19,895 nucleotides of DNA, taken from NCBI GenBank assembly GCA_027028725.1, contig JALVIB010000087.1, positions 1 through 19,895 on the forward strand, in the 5' to 3' direction. The stretch is from Candidatus Altimarinota bacterium (GTDB taxonomy: Bacteria; Patescibacteriota; Gracilibacteria; UBA4473). A program made the translations under genes and the position numbers. Of the stretch, positions 1-6,411 are shown one piece after another (the first letter of the stretch is position 1; each line of letters begins with the position of its first letter). Under the pieces are notes generated by a model, which saw only the letters and a list, made by a program, of their open reading frames with translations, made no database searches and had not been told where the DNA came from.

Positions 1-36
1 TTTTTTATTTCCGCATTTGGGACATTTTTTACTCAT
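1..36 (-). CDS. N-terminus of a small zinc-ribbon protein (partial)
   Basis: Reading leftward from an ATG at 36-34 gives MSKKCPKCGNKK before the window edge. The CPKCG knuckle is a typical zinc-binding turn. Only 12 residues are visible, so the protein cannot be named. As at other starts here, an A-rich stretch rather than a Shine-Dalgarno precedes the ATG. It could be a chance ORF, but the CxxCG right after a lysine-rich start argues for a real gene. Confidence 0.45.
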   Translation of the reverse strand, partial: MSKKCPKCGNKK

Positions 37-143
37 TTTTTATTTGGGGTTATAAATATTTCCCCTTTATCCTACTATTCATGCATAAATACTCCATTTT
101 TACGCACCCAAAAAGTTACACCTGCCAGAAATTCAAAAAAAAT

Positions 144-171
144 TTGCCTTATTAAAACTTTTTCTTAGAAT
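144..171 (+). promoter_or_regulatory. sigma70-type promoter of tRNA-Val
   Basis: TTGCCT at 144-149 and TAGAAT at 166-171 are separated by 16 bases, and the tRNA starts 15 bases after the -10 box. Found by eye against the sigma70 consensus; position relative to the tRNA supports it. Confidence 0.55.
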
Positions 172-186
172 CTCTTTGTTCTTTAT

Positions 187-263
187 GGGTGATTAGCTCA
201 GTTGGCTAGAGCATCTCGCTTACACCGAGGAGGCCACAGGTTCGAGTCCTGTATCACCCACCA
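187..263 (+). tRNA. tRNA-Val (anticodon UAC), CCA encoded
   Basis: A full cloverleaf can be folded by eye. The acceptor GGGTGAT (187-193) pairs with ATCACCC (253-259), followed by A and an encoded CCA (261-263). The D arm contains GCTCAGTTGGCTAGAGC. The anticodon stem TCTCG/CGAGG holds the loop CTTACAC, giving anticodon UAC for valine. The T arm is ACAGG-TTCGAGT-CCTGT. The last 24 bases from 247 are repeated at 396-419. Confidence 0.95.
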
Positions 264-278
264 TTTGAAATTAAGGAT

Positions 279-302
279 ACAGGACGAGAACCTGTTTTTT
301 TT
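279..302 (+). terminator. Rho-independent terminator after tRNA-Val
   Basis: Stem ACAGG (279-283) with CCTGT (291-295), loop ACGAGAA, then a run of eight T. The stem bases are the same as in the tRNA T arm, so the hairpin looks derived from T-arm sequence. GAACC (288-292) could instead pair with GGTTC (316-320), an alternative fold. Confidence 0.6.
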
Positions 303-323
303 CGTTAGAAAAAAAGGTTCGTC

Positions 324-361
324 CATTTATACCGAGGAGTGAAACGACGAGGATATAAATG
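324..361. repeat. Imperfect inverted repeat between the tRNA-Val duplicates
   Basis: CATTTATA (324-331) is the reverse complement of TATAAATG (354-361); CC and GG just inside can extend the stem. The rest of 303-395 holds a second small hairpin, GAGC-TTC-GCTC (372-382), and no ORF I can support. The bases ACCGAGGAG near 331 recall the tRNA-Val anticodon stem, so this may be a scrambled tRNA remnant carrying an inserted palindrome. Confidence 0.45.
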
Positions 362-395
362 CCTCAACCGAGAGCTTCGCTCGAAGGGACGAGAA

Positions 396-451
396 TCCTG
401 TATCACCCACCATTTGAAACTTGAGAAACAGGACGAGAACCTGTTTTTTTT
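396..451 (+). repeat. Second copy of the tRNA-Val 3' end plus terminator
   Basis: Bases 396-419 exactly repeat 247-270: the T-arm 3' strand, acceptor 3' strand, CCA and the following TTTGAAA. A second ACAGG-ACGAGAA-CCTGT hairpin with T-run (428-451) then copies the terminator at 279-302. No complete second cloverleaf can be folded upstream. This is a 3'-end duplication, such as an integration scar at a tRNA or a decayed tandem tRNA copy, not a functional tRNA. The remainder up to the next tRNA holds only the repeats listed. Confidence 0.75.
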
Positions 452-508
452 AAAATTTCGCGGGATTTTTTCTTGAAATACAAAAAAAGCCTATTTTATA
501 GACTTGCA

Positions 509-577
509 AGTCCTTCGATAAAAACTCAGGACATTCGACTCTGGTTTACCATGAGCGAACGAAGTGAGTCGAATGGT
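509..577. repeat. Compound inverted repeat overlapping the 3' end of tRNA-Phe
   Basis: CATTCGACTC (532-541) and GAGTCGAATG (566-575) form a perfect 10-base inverted repeat with a 24-base loop. Its right arm covers the encoded CCA of tRNA-Phe (574-576). A shorter pair, TCCT near 511 and AGGA near 528, lies to its left. It may act as the tRNA-Phe terminator on the minus strand, although no strong T-run follows. The sequence style matches dispersed palindromic repeats elsewhere in the window. Confidence 0.55.
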
Positions 578-648
578 GGCGCGAGGTAGAATTGAACTAC
601 CGACACAAGGATTTTCAGTCCTTTGCTCTACCACTGAGCTACCGCGCC
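574..648 (-). tRNA. tRNA-Phe (anticodon GAA), CCA encoded
   Basis: On the minus strand the acceptor GGCGCGG pairs with TCGCGCC, followed by A and CCA. The D arm is GCTCAGTGGTAGAGC, the anticodon stem AAGGA/TCCTT holds the loop CTGAAAA (anticodon GAA, phenylalanine), and the T arm is GGTAG-TTCAATT-CTACC. Length is 75 with CCA. pheS, encoding the synthetase subunit for this tRNA, lies about 10 kb away at 10739-11785. Confidence 0.95.
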
Positions 649-676
649 ATAAAGTTGTTTCCCAAAGAACAGACGG

Positions 677-704
677 ATTTTAGATAAAATTCGTCATTCG
701 TCAA
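677..704 (-). promoter_or_regulatory. sigma70-type promoter of tRNA-Phe
   Basis: On the minus strand TTGACG (704-699) and TAAAAT (682-677) are separated by 16 bases and lie 28 bases before the mature tRNA 5' end. The rest of the 649-946 spacer contains no supportable gene, only copies of the TCCCGCGAAA motif and a palindrome. Confidence 0.55.
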
Positions 705-838
705 AAAAATCCCGCGAAATTTTCGTTTTCCGTCATTGTGCCCCCGCCTTGCGAGGGAAGCAACCCCCTTCCTATTTTAAAATCTCTCTCAATCCCCTTT
801 TCTCAAGGAATAAACTTAAGGAATTATTTTAAGTCTAG

Positions 839-858
839 ATTCCCGCCTGCGCGGGAAT
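839..858. repeat. Palindrome ATTCCCGC-CTGC-GCGGGAAT
   Basis: A perfect 8-base stem around a four-base loop. This is a widespread kind of short dispersed hairpin in bacterial spacers. A related but weaker hairpin lies at 3230-3252 in the rpsT leader. Confidence 0.65.
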
Positions 859-946
859 GAGGCGCAACAAAAAAATCCCGCGAAAATTAAGGCATTCTTC
901 TGACCTCTAAATTTCTCTTTTTCTTCTGAGAAAATCCCGCGAAATT

Positions 947-1498
947 TTAGAGCGGCAAAATATAATGCTCGCTCTTGTCTTCAGACAAAGCCGAACGAGA
1001 AATAGAAATCGGATTTTCTTCGCTCATAGTAATTGCCATAATTCCGTTTAATTCAGCGAATTTAGATGAATCTCCACCAATAAACGCCACACGCGGTTCA
1101 ATTGTTTCCAAAAGGTCTTTCACTTTTTTCGCGGGAAATTTCTCGGAAATGTTGATGATTAAAATATAAATATCTTCTCCTAATTCTTCTAAGAGCTCTT
1201 TGGCTGGTGACTCCGCCATATTTCCGCAATGAACGATGGACATTTCGTCCATCACTACTTTAAAAATTGTGTTTTCGCGATTTTTTTGCGCCACTGATTT
1301 GACGAGAACATCGGAAATCTCGTATTCCCCTGGTAAAGTTAGGTGTTTTTTAGCTTCAACGCCCGCAGGCTTAACTCCGTTAGAATTAGTGGTAAAATCA
1401 AGATTTTTTTCCGCGAAATTTTCAGGCGGATCAAAAGCTACTCGCACATTTTTATTAAAAGCGAGAAAGGTGTTATTTCCAAAAAATTGAATTTTCAT
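947..1498 (-). CDS. Degenerate metallo-beta-lactamase-fold protein
   Basis: A 183-residue protein. The start (MKIQFFGNNTFLAF.. VRVAFDPP) matches the opening strands of the MBL-fold family related to UlaG, which usually read 'MKITWLGHSCF.. ILIDP'. Pieces such as LPGEYEISDV and AFIGGD also fit that fold. However, the HxHxDH metal-binding motif is absent, and the His expected in the first loop (GHS) is replaced (GNN), so hydrolase activity is doubtful. The ATG at 1498 follows an A-rich stretch without Shine-Dalgarno. It is divergent from tsaE with a 48-base spacer, so both promoters must be packed closely. A copy of TTTCGCGGGA lies inside (1127-1136). The fold call is from residue pattern only; a structural or scaffold role is an inference. 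Confidence 0.65.
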   Translation of the reverse strand: MKIQFFGNNTFLAFNKNVRVAFDPPENFAEKNLDFTTNSNGVKPAGVEAKKHLTLPGEYEISDVLVKSVAQKNRENTIFKVVMDEMSIVHCGNMAESPAKELLEELGEDIYILIINISEKFPAKKVKDLLETIEPRVAFIGGDSSKFAELNGIMAITMSEENPISISRSALSEDKSEHYILPL

Positions 1499-1546
1499 TT
1501 TTTTTGCGTAAATTAGTCGCGAGTATTTTAGATTAAATCGTGCGAA

Positions 1547-2008
1547 ATGAAAAAGATTTTAGACAAAAAAATCCTAAACCACCAACAAACCGAAATTTTT
1601 GCGAGAAATTTGGTAAAAAAATACCTCGCGAAAGATGAAAATTTCACAATTTTTTTTGAAGGCGGTTTGGGCGCGGGAAAAACTTATATAATCCGCGAAA
1701 TTTTGGCGCACCTTGGCGTGACAGACGAAATCACCAGCCCGACTTATGTTTATTTGAACGAATATACCAGCCCGGATGGACGCCACTACGCGCATTTTGA
1801 TTTGTATCGGATAAAAAGCGATGAAGAATTTTTCACGCACGGCTTTGAGGAAATTTTAGCTGATGAAAATATTTGTAAATTTGTGGAATGGCCGGACAAA
1901 ATTTCGCGGGAAATTCGACATTTAGCATCAGGGGTTGTTTATTTTGTAAACATCAAACACGGCATCAGTGCCGGATTGCGACAGATAAAGGTTTATCGGG
2001 GGGAATAA
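1547..2008 (+). CDS. tsaE: tRNA threonylcarbamoyladenosine biosynthesis ATPase TsaE
   Basis: A 153-residue protein of normal TsaE length. It shows the Walker A loop GGLGAGKT (39-46), the SPTYVYLNEY segment (64-73), HFDLYRI (83-89, with the conserved DLYR) and EWPDKI (114-119). TsaE works with TsaB and TsaD to add threonylcarbamoyl to A37 of ANN-decoding tRNAs, in the cytoplasm. Neither partner is in this window. The ATG at 1547 has an A-rich lead and no Shine-Dalgarno. The C-terminus after EWPDKI is short, with an atypical tail. The motif TTTCGCGGGA occurs at 1902-1911 inside the gene and again just after its stop (2011-2020). Confidence 0.93.
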   Translation: MKKILDKKILNHQQTEIFARNLVKKYLAKDENFTIFFEGGLGAGKTYIIREILAHLGVTDEITSPTYVYLNEYTSPDGRHYAHFDLYRIKSDEEFFTHGFEEILADENICKFVEWPDKISREIRHLASGVVYFVNIKHGISAGLRQIKVYRGE

Positions 2009-2132
2009 AATCCCGCGAAAAATCAAAATTTTACTTCCCTCCTAACAACTTCTCTTCTTTTGCTTTTGTAATAGCAAAATATTTAAAACCAAAAACTCTA
2101 TAACGCTAAATTATAATTTTATTCCGATTTTA

Positions 2133-2161
2133 TTTACATATATATTTTTTTAGAATAAAAT
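2133..2161 (+). promoter_or_regulatory. sigma70-type promoter of the prepilin gene
   Basis: TTTACA (2133-2138) and TAAAAT (2156-2161) with a 17-base spacer; the prepilin ATG is 30 bases further on. The region 2009-2132 upstream is AT-rich and contains no other gene I can support. Confidence 0.55.
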
Positions 2162-2191
2162 TTAAATAATTAATTTTTAACAAAATAAAAA

Positions 2192-2779
2192 ATGTCTAAA
2201 AAAGGTTTTACTCTTATTGAATTATTAGTTGTAATAGTAATTATTGGTATTCTTGCAACTATATCCGTTGCGACTTTTAGTGGTTATTTTAAAAAAGCAC
2301 GTGACGCAGAAAGGAAAGTGGCTATCCAAACAATTTCAAGAATAATGAAAACTATCAATGCTAGTAAAGAAGACGTAGATTATTCAATAGCCATTATTAA
2401 TAAAAAAGAAAATAATGACAACAATAACACCTTTGCTATTATTTCAACCGTTTTTGCTGGACCAATGCCTCCACCAGGACTTTGGGGATACGGTCCTAAC
2501 CCCTTTCCACAAAGGGAAGACTTAGATAACATTTTAAAAACACAAGGATATACCACGCCAGATTCTAAAAATGGATATAAATATCTGTATGCGTACAACA
2601 ATGATAAGAATGAGTTTGCAATCGCTGTTTGTCTGGAAGATAGTACAACTAACGAATTTATAGTAGATGGCACCCCTAATGGAATAAGGCTGGTCAATAA
2701 GGGTGCAGCTGGAACGGGATGTGATGATCCAAATTCGCCAACTCCTATTACCACTTTAGACATAAAGATGACATGGTAA
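2192..2779 (+). CDS. Type IV prepilin-like protein
   Basis: A 195-residue class III-signal protein. It begins MSKKG, then FTLIELLVVIVIIGILATISVATF: the prepilin peptidase site is G5/F6, with Glu at +5 of the mature chain and a roughly 20-residue hydrophobic helix. KKARDAERKVAIQTISRIMKTI continues the N-terminal amphipathic helix of major and minor pilins. The C-terminal 110 residues form a globular domain of no recognised type, with two Cys (VCLEDS and TGCDDP) that could form a disulfide. The product is exported and assembled into a type IV pilus or a competence pseudopilus. It is a single gene with its own promoter and a terminator right after the stop. No other pilus genes are in the window. 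Codon use is AT-rich without the TCCCGCGAAA motif. Confidence 0.9.
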   Translation: MSKKGFTLIELLVVIVIIGILATISVATFSGYFKKARDAERKVAIQTISRIMKTINASKEDVDYSIAIINKKENNDNNNTFAIISTVFAGPMPPPGLWGYGPNPFPQREDLDNILKTQGYTTPDSKNGYKYLYAYNNDKNEFAIAVCLEDSTTNEFIVDGTPNGIRLVNKGAAGTGCDDPNSPTPITTLDIKMTW

Positions 2780-2804
2780 ACCAAATTGAATATATCAAAA
2801 AATA

Positions 2805-2829
2805 AAAAACTCGGCTTCGCCGAGTTTTT
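2805..2829. terminator. Bidirectional Rho-independent terminator
   Basis: Five A, the stem CTCGGC-TTC-GCCGAG (2810-2824), then five T. It reads as a terminator on both strands and lies between the convergent prepilin (+) and rpsT (-) genes. Confidence 0.88.
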
Positions 2830-2856
2830 CTTTATTTAAATTTTAATTTTTAAAAA

Positions 2857-3204
2857 TTATTCCGCTTTTTTAGTAGTTTTCTTAGTTGTTGATTTTTTGG
2901 CAGTTTCTTTTTTCGCCACCGCCTTGCGGGGCGCAGCGGGTTTTTGGTCAGCTTTCAACATTTTAGAATAACGAGATTTTTGGCGTGCTCCTTTGTTGGC
3001 GTGCATTAGGTTTTTCTTTACCGCTAAATCGATTTTCTTTTGTAAAGTTGGAAAAAATTTAGTTGCTTCCGCGATTTTTCCTGCTTCAACAAAAGACATA
3101 AATTTCTTTGAAGCTTCTTTCAAAAGTCTTTTAGTGATTTGGTTTCTCTTTGTTTTGCGAGCAGTTTGCCGCATTCTTTTGATTGCTGATTTGATAATTG
3201 GCAT
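2857..3204 (-). CDS. rpsT: 30S ribosomal protein bS20 with extended basic tail
   Basis: From the ATG at 3204 it encodes 115 residues. MPIIKSAIKRMRQTARKTKRNQITKRLLKE and NLMHANKGARQKSRYSKML are characteristic of S20, which binds 16S rRNA in early 30S assembly. The family is usually 85-90 residues; here the first 84 are the S20 core and 85-115 form a Lys/Ala/Thr tail. That tail includes AAPRKAVA (90-97), encoded by a copy of the 21-nt repeat at 2916-2936. The frame is open upstream to 3375, but those residues are not S20-like and cross the promoter, so the start at 3204 is preferred. No Shine-Dalgarno is visible. It ends at the shared terminator 2805-2829. Confidence 0.95.
   Translation of the reverse strand: MPIIKSAIKRMRQTARKTKRNQITKRLLKEASKKFMSFVEAGKIAEATKFFPTLQKKIDLAVKKNLMHANKGARQKSRYSKMLKADQKPAAPRKAVAKKETAKKSTTKKTTKKAE
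2916..2936 (-). repeat. 21-nt nested repeat, copy 1 (in rpsT)
   Basis: On the plus strand it starts CCACCGCC and ends GGGCGCAG. Flanks are TTTTTTCG and CGGGTTTT; removing the 21 bases gives TTTCGCGGGT, one base from the abundant 10-mer. Read on the minus strand it adds seven codons in frame within AAPRKAVA. Confidence 0.85.
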
Positions 3205-3229
3205 CGTTTGTAAACTTAAAAATTGGTAA

Positions 3230-3252
3230 TTCCCGCATGGGATTCGCGGGAA
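3230..3252 (-). promoter_or_regulatory. Hairpin in the rpsT leader
   Basis: TTCCCGC (3230-3236) and GCGGGAA (3246-3252) form a 7-base stem with a 9-base loop. It begins right at the -10 box of the rpsT promoter, so its 5' arm may be at the transcript start. It could be a leader structure or simply a dispersed palindrome. Confidence 0.35.
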
Positions 3253-3279
3253 ATATAAGAATATTGTGATTAAAGTCAA
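3252..3279 (-). promoter_or_regulatory. sigma70-type promoter of rpsT
   Basis: On the minus strand TTGACT (3279-3274) and TATATT (3257-3252) with a 16-base spacer, about 48 bases before the S20 ATG. Confidence 0.55.
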
Positions 3280-3307
3280 ATTTATTGTTAGTTTACAACC
3301 TAGATAG

Positions 3308-3942
3308 GTGTAGACATAGTGTCCAGTTGGGATTTCAATCAGAGGAAAGGACAGAGTGCCTTCAAAAGGGCTCAAGTCTTTTCCGTCATGAGTATGGAAA
3401 AATATTGTTTGCTATTTTAAAAGCATTTGAGGGAAAATGGAAAGGTAAAATACTACCTTTTACCCCCCCCCAAAAAAAAATGCCATGCTAACATATCATG
3501 AAATTAAAAAAGAGTCACCTGAATTAGCGAGTATACAAGCCGATAATGGTCTTGAATTCTGTATAGGTTCTAAACGCAAAGAGATTGAACTTAATCAATT
3601 CTTAACTCGATTTAATGCTTCTTTTTCTTCCATTCCAGCAGGGAAGAAATGCTTACAAGGAGTGATTGAGCGTTCTCACCGTTCTGATGATGAAGAATTT
3701 TTAGCTATTTACCTTTCTTGTTGTAATAATTCTTATGATTTTATTTACTATGCTCAACGTTGGCAAGATACATGGAATGCGGGAAGACCTCATTTTGGCA
3801 TCGATATGAACGGACTTACGCCTCTTGATAAGTTGCGAAAATCTAATATACTTTGTCCTGAAAATCTTTTACGTTTTCCGGTTCTCCTCATGGAAGACCT
3901 CCTTCCTTTTTCCTCTTTCCTTACTGGACAGTATGTCCTCAC
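3308..3942 (+). mobile_element. Remnant of a DDE (rve-type, IS481/IS3-like) insertion sequence
   Basis: The left end 3308-3328 (GTGTAGACATAG then TGTCCAGTT) and the reverse complement of 3922-3942 match at 17 of 21 positions by eye, as terminal inverted repeats. Between them is 635 bases, too short for a full transposase of this class (normally about 1 kb or more), and only the C-terminal part of an integrase-core transposase is recognisable. I see no clear target duplication next to these ends. The element is internally deleted and probably dead unless mobilised in trans. Confidence 0.7.
3485..3942 (+). pseudogene. C-terminal fragment of an integrase-core transposase
   Basis: The frame contains IQADNGLEF (a catalytic Asp of the DDE triad), then GVIERSHRSDDEEF (the catalytic Glu region) and WNAGRPHFGIDMNGLTPLDKLR, the usual end of IS481/IS3-type rve transposases. 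The first catalytic Asp and the N-terminal helix-turn-helix are missing. Upstream, 3330-3484 lacks a matching frame and contains a run of nine C followed by nine A (3463-3480). The frame runs on past the right inverted repeat to 4033 into unrelated sequence, so the native stop has also been lost. The first ATG at 3485 is not a natural start. Confidence 0.75.
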
Positions 3943-3979
3943 CAATTACCTATTCCTTACTTCTTACTGTTTTTTTAGA

Positions 3980-4008
3980 CTCCCTCTCCTAGTCCCGAGT
4001 ACTCGGGA
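3980..4008 (+). repeat. Palindromic repeat, CTCCCTCTCC / TCCCGAGTACTCGGGA family
   Basis: Contains the perfect 16-base palindrome TCCCGAGTACTCGGGA (3993-4008) preceded by CTCCCTCTCCTAG. The same 29 bases occur on the opposite strand at 13520-13548, and related versions are at 4321-4373 and 16278-16317. This copy lies just outside the IS remnant, between it and the Cys-rich gene. Confidence 0.8.
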
Positions 4009-4045
4009 AGGTCGGGAAGGGTTGGGGGGGTAAAAAAATTTCGCG

Positions 4046-4066
4046 CTGCGCCCCGCAAGGCGGTGG
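4046..4066. repeat. 21-nt nested repeat, copy 2 (intergenic)
   Basis: Plus strand begins CTGCGCCCC and ends GGCGGTGG. Flanks are AATTTCGCG and AAATTTT; removing the 21 bases gives TTTCGCGAAA. It ends five bases before the stop of the Cys-rich gene and is the only copy clearly outside coding sequence. Confidence 0.8.
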
Positions 4067-4124
4067 AAATTTTACACTAAACAATCCTGAAAACATTTTT
4101 CGCAATAAATATCTAACCCCCTAG

Positions 4125-4143
4125 CCTCCCGCAAGGCGGGAGG
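4125..4143. repeat. Palindrome CCTCCCGC-AAG-GCGGGAGG inside the Cys-rich gene
   Basis: A perfect 8-base stem with a 3-base loop. On the minus strand it encodes roughly PPALREARG between TTF and DIYCEKC, where the family usually has only a short linker. It looks like an in-frame insertion. Confidence 0.6.
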
Positions 4144-4320
4144 AAATGTAGTTTTAACTTCTGCTGAACATTTCGCGCACTTTCTAGAATACAATTTTCG
4201 CGGGTTTCGCAACTTCATTCGTGTTTCGTGTCGACAATCAGCGCATTTAATCGGCACCGGTAAATTCATCTTGCGATAAAAACGCAACTCGGCCGGTTGA
4301 ATTTTGTATTTCTTCCCACA

Positions 4321-4373
4321 AATGGCTCCCTCTCCTTCTAGTCCCGAGTTCTCAGGAGGGCGGGGGTGAGGTG
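4321..4373. repeat. 53-nt palindromic insertion that breaks the Cys-rich gene
   Basis: On the minus strand it starts CACCTCACCCCC, contains TCGGGACTAGAAGGAGAGG, and ends GGGAGCCATT. It carries the stop TAG that ends the 506-residue frame. The same ends occur in the in-frame copy in pgi (16278-16317). Its length is 3n+2, so it shifts the frame. Confidence 0.8.
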
Positions 4374-4435
4374 ATTTTGGCAAACCAAAATTTCGCGGGA
4401 AATTGAGTCGTCCGTTTTTGATATTTCGTCTGGAA

Positions 4436-4522
4436 TTAACCCCCTATCCCCCTTATCAGGGGGAATATTTTCAGTCTGTTCATTTTCCAAAGAAGTCCCC
4501 TGACAAGGGGATTTAGGGGTTT
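4436..4522. repeat. Two copies of the CCCCC-TTATCA-GGGGG family inside the Cys-rich gene
   Basis: Copy A (4436-4470) has TTAACCCCCTATC followed by the stem CCCCC (4448-4452)/GGGGG (4459-4463). Copy B (4494-4522) has CCCC-TGACAA-GGGG followed by ATTTAGGGG. Both are open in the minus-strand frame (TPKSPCQGT and NIPPDKGDRGLIP). A third relative is at 8626-8655. Confidence 0.7.
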
Positions 4523-4598
4523 GTTTCGGAAAATAATAATTCGCCAAAGTTTCTTCGTACGGAAACGGCGACATTTCCATTGGAAAAAACTCGCCCCA

Positions 4599-4642
4599 TT
4601 CTACTGCCTGTCGCCCCCCTTCCAAGAGGGGACCAAGGGGGG
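4599..4642. repeat. In-frame palindromic repeat encoding PLGPLLEGG
   Basis: The minus strand reads CCCCCCTTGGTCCCCTCTTGG then AAGGGGGG, a G/C-rich imperfect hairpin. It encodes PLGPLLEGGRQAVE (residues 407-420) between EHMMKT and WGEFFP, which I expect to be nearly adjacent in relatives. About 42 bases, frame kept. Confidence 0.65.
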
Positions 4643-5870
4643 TTTTCATCATATGTTCAATAATTTCCGCGACTTTTTGCTCGTATTCTTCTTTGGAATA
4701 TTGTTTATTCAAAATGCAGTACTCTTTATTGCGTAAACCAACGCAACCAAAACAATTTTTGCAACTAAAACATTGCTCGCAGTACCATAAATCGTTGCTG
4801 TTGAAAACATACAGGCAAAAATTTGTGTTAAAAGTATTGATTACGCCCAAAGTTTCCAAGCAAAGTTCAGCTTTGACATACATATTTGAGCAATCGTAAA
4901 CATCGCGATTTCCACCACCAACCCAAACCATCCAGCAATCCTCGCTTTTTTCTAAATCGTAACAATCTCGGCAATTTTTACAGTTTAGCAAATAGTCTCC
5001 TGTGCAATCTGTGCAACTTAAATTTTCGGCGTATTTATGCGGGAATTTTTTGGTAAATTGTAGAAAATTTTCGCGGAGTTTTTCTAATGATGATCTTTTG
5101 TGAAGTTGTAATCCCGCGATTTTTTTCTGATATTCTTCTTTCGGTAGTTTTTTGTTAAGGAAGTAGTATTCTTTGTTTTTCAAATTCACGCACCCAAAAC
5201 AATTATTACAACTAATACAATTTTTACAAAACCATGAGTCGTTGCAGTTTTTGCAGTTCTGCAGATATTTTGAATCAAAACAATTCGCCACATTGAAGCA
5301 CTCGTACAAAAGTTCGCTATCGTAAACATAGGAACAATCCACAATATCGCGACCTTTTTGGATTAGCTTGGAATACATGCAATCCTCAGCGTATTCGGAA
5401 GAATTTATCAGATAACAATTTCGGCAATATCCTGTTCCTGTCGTAAATTCGCAGTTTTCATTCCCAATTGTGACGGTCGCCGCTCGCGGGATTTCTGCTT
5501 GTAAATCTGCATATTGCTCAAAAAAACCCCGCGAAAAATCAAAATCTCGACCATAATCCATTCCGTCCCACAAATCCGAAAACCATTCATCACGACTGCA
5601 TATTTTCAACGCGCCTGTCGACCGAAACCTTGGTGAAGGTTGAAAATTTTCTGGATAGATAGAAACCAGCGGTTTTCCCGAAAAACAAGATTTTGCTTTA
5701 TGTAAATACTGCTCATTTCGGTGAGCTGTCCGCCGTTTCATCCGTTCCTCCGGAGAAATTGTCGGCGCCGGAATCGGAAACTTTTTTCCCGCAAAAGTTG
5801 GCGAAATTTTTTCGCGGAATTTTAGCTCGTCTTCGGAGATGGGGAAAGTGTTGGTCATTTTTTCGCGGGA

Positions 5871-6392
5871 TTAAATAAATATAGCTTTAGATAATCTGAC
5901 TAAAGAAAGTTTATTCTTACAATCTTCTAATTTTCCTGAATGTTCCATTGCCTTCCTAAAGGCATAAATTAAATGCGCCATTTTTTCATTGTGTATTTCC
6001 ATTTTTACCAAATCTTTTACTATCTTATCAATCTCTTTTTTATCAGGTTTATAAAAAATACCTGAAGTACGCTTATCCATAACCATCACAATTTTTTTCA
6101 AACATTCTTCTGTTTCCGCTTTTATTGCAACTCCATTATCTTCAGTTCCATCAATCAATCCTAATATTGCTGATGAGTAATCTCTAATTTTGAAAGGATT
6201 ATTTTTGCGAAGCTCCTTAAATCTATCCGTAGCTGAATTCAATCTAATAAATCTTAATTGCGAAGGTTTATCTAAAAATCCTAAATGAGATTTCCCATAT
6301 TTTTGTATATTATAGTCGTTTAGGGAAATTGCTGGCAATTCTTCCCAAAGTCTTGGTTCTTCTTTTTGAAATATTTTTTTTAAGAAATTCAT
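5871..6392 (-). CDS. Hypothetical protein, 173 residues
   Basis: I do not recognise a family. The protein is mostly charged and probably soluble and helical: no signal peptide or membrane helix, no Cys cluster. The N-terminus MNFLKKIFQKEEPRLWEELPAI is amphipathic. ATG at 6392 is preceded by TCCCGCGAAAAA instead of a Shine-Dalgarno. It is the middle gene of a three-gene operon, 19 bases after the membrane-anchored gene and 12 bases before the Cys-rich gene. The spacing suggests co-expression; a joint function is inference. Confidence 0.7.
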   Translation of the reverse strand: MNFLKKIFQKEEPRLWEELPAISLNDYNIQKYGKSHLGFLDKPSQLRFIRLNSATDRFKELRKNNPFKIRDYSSAILGLIDGTEDNGVAIKAETEECLKKIVMVMDKRTSGIFYKPDKKEIDKIVKDLVKMEIHNEKMAHLIYAFRKAMEHSGKLEDCKNKLSLVRLSKAIFI

Positions 6393-6411
6393 TTTTTCGC
6401 GGGATTACAAA

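Larger units (their letters stand above)
4072..5858 (-). pseudogene. Cys-rich zinc-ribbon protein of a CPR family, frameshifted by a 53-nt repeat
   Basis: Two frames join into one gene: 5858-4338 (506 residues) and the continuation to 4072. The first has many CxxC pairs and an internal duplication: WFCKNCISCNNCFGCVNLKNKEYY (209-232) followed by LNKK.. KEEYQKKI, and again WYCEQCFSCKNCFGCVGLRNKEYC (358-381) with LNKQYSKEEYEQKV. I recall such proteins from CPR genomes, sometimes mislabelled 'CaiB/BaiF family'; they end in a zinc ribbon like the second frame (CGKKYKIQPAELRFYRKMNLP .. CADCRHETRMKLRNPRKL .. CAKC .. CEKC). At the junction, Cys-Gln-Asn is separated from Cys-Gly by 53 inserted bases (4321-4373). 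Deleting them rejoins CQNCG and gives 1734 bases, 577 codons plus stop. Four more palindromic repeats lie inside it in frame. It is last in a minus-strand operon. Function unknown; metal binding is inferred from Cys. A sequencing indel is less likely, since the break coincides with a repeat. Confidence 0.8.

Noticed and set aside
396..413. Second functional tRNA-Val
   Set aside because: Only the 3' end is present; no D arm or anticodon arm can be folded upstream.
3205..3375. Longer S20 with a 57-residue N-terminal extension
   Set aside because: The extension is not S20-like and covers the promoter and the IS end; S20 begins at MPIIKSAIKR.
4072..4383. Independent 103-residue zinc-ribbon gene
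   Set aside because: Its start is a TTG inside the preceding frame and its first residues are translated repeat; it is the 3' part of the frameshifted Cys-rich gene.
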